Part shown: one piece after another, positions 6,144 through 7,049 of the stretch
How the letters are laid out: every line of letters begins with the position of its first letter
Numbering within the stretch: the first letter of the stretch is position 1
From: JAVVVD01 sp964642795
GTDB taxonomy: Bacteria > Bacillota > Clostridia > Christensenellales > CAG-138
Length of the DNA stretch: 7,049 nucleotides
Assembly (NCBI GenBank): GCA_964642795.1
Contig: CAZXRQ010000073.1
Span: 1-7,049, forward strand
Direction: 5' to 3'
Translations under genes and position numbers: made by a program
Notes under the pieces: generated by a model
What the model saw: the letters and a program-made list of their open reading frames with translations, nothing else
Databases searched by the model: none
Told to the model about the DNA's origin: nothing

Positions 6144-6144
6144 T

Positions 6145-7002
6145 ATGAACGTATCCGACATAAAGCAAATACTTGCTGAAAACGGCCTCACGCCCAACCG
6201 GGCGCTGGGGCAAAATTTTCTGTGCGACGAAGCTGCCGCAAATGCAATAGCAGACTCTCTGCCTGAGGGCGCACCCGTGCTGGAGATAGGCCCGGGACTT
6301 GGCTCGCTTACCGAGGCGCTGCTGGGCGCGGGCCATGATGTTGCCGCGGTGGAGATAGACGGCGATATGATAGCGGCGCTGAAACGGCGGTTTGCCCGCG
6401 ATGTGCGCCTTACGCTTATCCACGGAGATTTCCTCAAAACCGATGTATCCGCGCTGTTTAACGGCGGGTTCTGCGTGGCGGCCAATCTTCCGTATTACGC
6501 CACTACGCCTATCTGTATGAGGCTGCTATGCGCCGGGCTGGATATACCCGCAATGACGCTGATGCTTCAGCAGGAGGCCGCACAGCGCTTTTTTGCGGCG
6601 CCGGGTGAGCGGGTGTACGGCCCGCTTTCCGTTATGGCCGGCTGGCTGTATTCGGCGGAGCGGCTGCTTGCGCTAACGCCCGCCAGCTACTACCCGCAGC
6701 CGGACGTGGACAGTGCGGTTGTGCATCTGATACGGCGCGATACGCCGTTTGAGCCGCGTATGCCCGTGCTGGTACGCGCGGCGTTTGCCATGCGAAGGAA
6801 GACGCTAAAAAACAATCTCAAACCGCTGGGAATAACGGCGGATATGATAGCGCAGGCGGGAATCGATCCGCGCATCCGCGCCGAGGCGCTTGCACCAAAG
6901 GACTTCTTTGCGCTGTGCGGGGTGCTTCCGGAACAGGGCGAGCGGTTCCCGCGCGCCCCCTCCATCGGCGTAGAAGCCGGCAGCTTGACCCGCCGCGGGT
7001 AA
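6145..7002 (+). CDS. ksgA: 16S rRNA (adenine1518/1519-N6)-dimethyltransferase KsgA/RsmA
   Basis: Dimethylates two adjacent adenines in the 3'-terminal hairpin of 16S rRNA during small-subunit maturation, using S-adenosylmethionine. Loss in other bacteria gives kasugamycin resistance. The 285-residue protein has all the family landmarks: LGQNFL (21-26), the SAM-binding motif EIGPGLG (47-53), acidic Glu70 after the second strand, GDF (94-96) and the catalytic motif NLPYY (114-118). It also has YGPLSV (158-163), PQPDVDSAVV (184-193) and RRKTLKNNL (217-225). Length is normal. The last about 20 residues (PEQGERF onward) look like a poorly conserved tail. The start overlaps closely with the upstream stop (TGA, one base, ATG) and has no strong Shine-Dalgarno sequence, so it probably relies on re-initiation by ribosomes finishing yabE. 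Neighbouring yabE is the usual Firmicute context. Confidence 0.97.
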   Translation: MNVSDIKQILAENGLTPNRALGQNFLCDEAAANAIADSLPEGAPVLEIGPGLGSLTEALLGAGHDVAAVEIDGDMIAALKRRFARDVRLTLIHGDFLKTDVSALFNGGFCVAANLPYYATTPICMRLLCAGLDIPAMTLMLQQEAAQRFFAAPGERVYGPLSVMAGWLYSAERLLALTPASYYPQPDVDSAVVHLIRRDTPFEPRMPVLVRAAFAMRRKTLKNNLKPLGITADMIAQAGIDPRIRAEALAPKDFFALCGVLPEQGERFPRAPSIGVEAGSLTRRG

Positions 7003-7025
7003 GCGTGTCCTGCGCATAAACAACC

Positions 7026-7049
7026 GGGCCGCGGCAAATGCCGCGGCCC
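7026..7049 (+). terminator. Putative rho-independent terminator hairpin of yabE-ksgA (truncated by window end)
   Basis: A perfect inverted repeat GGGCCGCGGCA / TGCCGCGGCCC (7026-7036 with 7039-7049) with AA between, 24 nt after the ksgA stop. The 11-bp GC-rich stem is what a terminator needs. The T-tract that should follow lies beyond the window edge and cannot be checked. Confidence 0.65.

Noticed and set aside
5490..6485. Long minus-strand open frame (331 codons) opposite the end of yabE and the start of ksgA
   Set aside because: It is a shadow frame rich in Ala, Ser and Arg with no recognisable domain, and it spans the junction of two well-supported plus-strand genes.

Overview
The window is a piece of a GC-rich bacterial chromosome, most likely from a Clostridia-type Firmicute. 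The evidence is a mini-RNase III gene next to thyX, a YabE-type DUF348/G5/3D cell-wall protein directly before ksgA, and a MecA/PbpC-like class B penicillin-binding protein. Ile is often encoded by ATA despite the high GC, and this holds across all genes, so nothing here looks recently acquired. I cannot name the genus. Nearly all of the window is ordinary housekeeping chromosome. No mobile element, CRISPR array, tRNA or rRNA was seen.

Layout: on the minus strand, reading right to left, lie a class B PBP (4786-2627), then a 176-bp gap holding a dense cluster of inverted repeats and a promoter, then a tight three-gene operon: mrnC (2450-2001), thyX (1997-1221) and an FAD-dependent oxidoreductase of the COG2509 type (1216 to beyond position 1). 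On the plus strand, diverging from the PBP gene across a 121-bp promoter region, are a yabE-like gene (4908-6143) and ksgA/rsmA (6145-7002). A strong GC-rich hairpin, probably the operon terminator, is cut by the right end of the window.

Functional themes: the divergent centre (PBP and YabE-like protein) concerns cell-wall synthesis and remodelling. The flanking genes concern ribosome maturation (MrnC for 23S rRNA ends, KsgA for 16S dimethylation) and dTMP synthesis (ThyX), with a co-transcribed flavoprotein of unknown substrate.

The most notable observation is that all three operon-leading genes (mrnC, the PBP and the yabE-like gene) have a -10 box ending only 5-7 nt before the start codon and have no Shine-Dalgarno sequence. 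The two minus-strand genes inside the mrnC operon do have clear Shine-Dalgarno sequences; ksgA, which starts 1 nt after the yabE-like stop, does not. This predicts leaderless mRNAs for the first genes of operons. Other points of interest are a cloverleaf-like inverted-repeat block upstream of mrnC, a 14-bp direct repeat just upstream of the yabE -35 box, and cysteine clusters in ThyX and in the FAD oxidoreductase.
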